In this document: positions 5,279 to 5,286 of the stretch, piece by piece
Position numbering within the stretch: the first letter of the stretch is position 1
Layout: every line of letters begins with the position of its first letter
Assembly (NCBI GenBank): GCA_036752825.1
Contig: DAIORV010000150.1
Span: forward strand, 1 to 5,286
Direction: 5' to 3'
DNA: 5,286 nt
Origin: UBA5177 sp002413265
Lineage (GTDB): Bacteria > Chloroflexota > UBA5177
Notes under the pieces: model-generated
The model's database searches: none
Seen by the model: the letters and a program-made list of their open reading frames with translations, nothing else
What the model was told of the DNA's origin: nothing
Position numbers and translations under genes: made by a program

Positions 5279-5286
5279 CTGATGGG

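Overview
The window is a piece of a GC-rich bacterial chromosome. Its only confidently nameable genes are the groES-groEL chaperonin operon on the minus strand, at the right end, preceded by a perfect CIRCE operator. HrcA/CIRCE control, a GroEL tail ending in PPMPDY instead of a Gly-Met repeat, and the general GroES/GroEL sequence flavour suggest a deep-branching Gram-positive-type or Chloroflexota-like bacterium. That placement is an impression from sequence, not a search result.

Layout from left to right. 1-579 (minus) is the N-terminal part of a membrane sensor with a KdpD-type DUF4118 four-helix domain followed by the start of a GAF-like region; it runs off the left edge. A short divergent intergenic region (580-661) separates it from 662-1444 (plus), an unrecognised basic membrane protein. 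A minus-strand terminator (1526-1554) then closes a truncated copy of the groEL 3' end (1578 to about 1815). Next come two broken minus-strand genes: a PD-(D/E)XK nuclease-like gene (1862-2876), split by what looks like a 4-bp tandem duplication, and a small Trp-rich membrane protein gene (2879 to about 3102) with an apparent 1-nt frameshift. The groEL terminator (3219-3245), intact groEL (3266-4873), intact groES (4889-5200, TTG start) and the CIRCE operator with a candidate -10 box complete the window.

The most unusual part is 1578-3102. Two groEL 3' ends, about 88% identical over 165 nt by hand count, flank a two-gene islet in which every gene carries frame lesions, while groES and groEL are clean. 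The duplicated tail differs from groEL mostly at synonymous sites near the stop codon, yet the GFNASTG motif just upstream survives only in a shifted frame. This fits either a former second groEL that was truncated and replaced, or an element that entered at the groEL 3' end and brought or displaced a copy of it. The nuclease gene has a longer N-terminus than a simple open-frame reading gives: family-like sequence continues upstream of the apparent GTG start at 2665, across the frameshift, to an ATG at 2876.

Functionally, GroES and GroEL form the folding chamber and are expected to be repressed by HrcA at CIRCE. The sensor and the plus-strand membrane protein have no visible link to them. The islet genes cannot be assigned a pathway; a nuclease-like protein next to a small membrane protein could be a relic of a defence or mobile module, but that is speculation.
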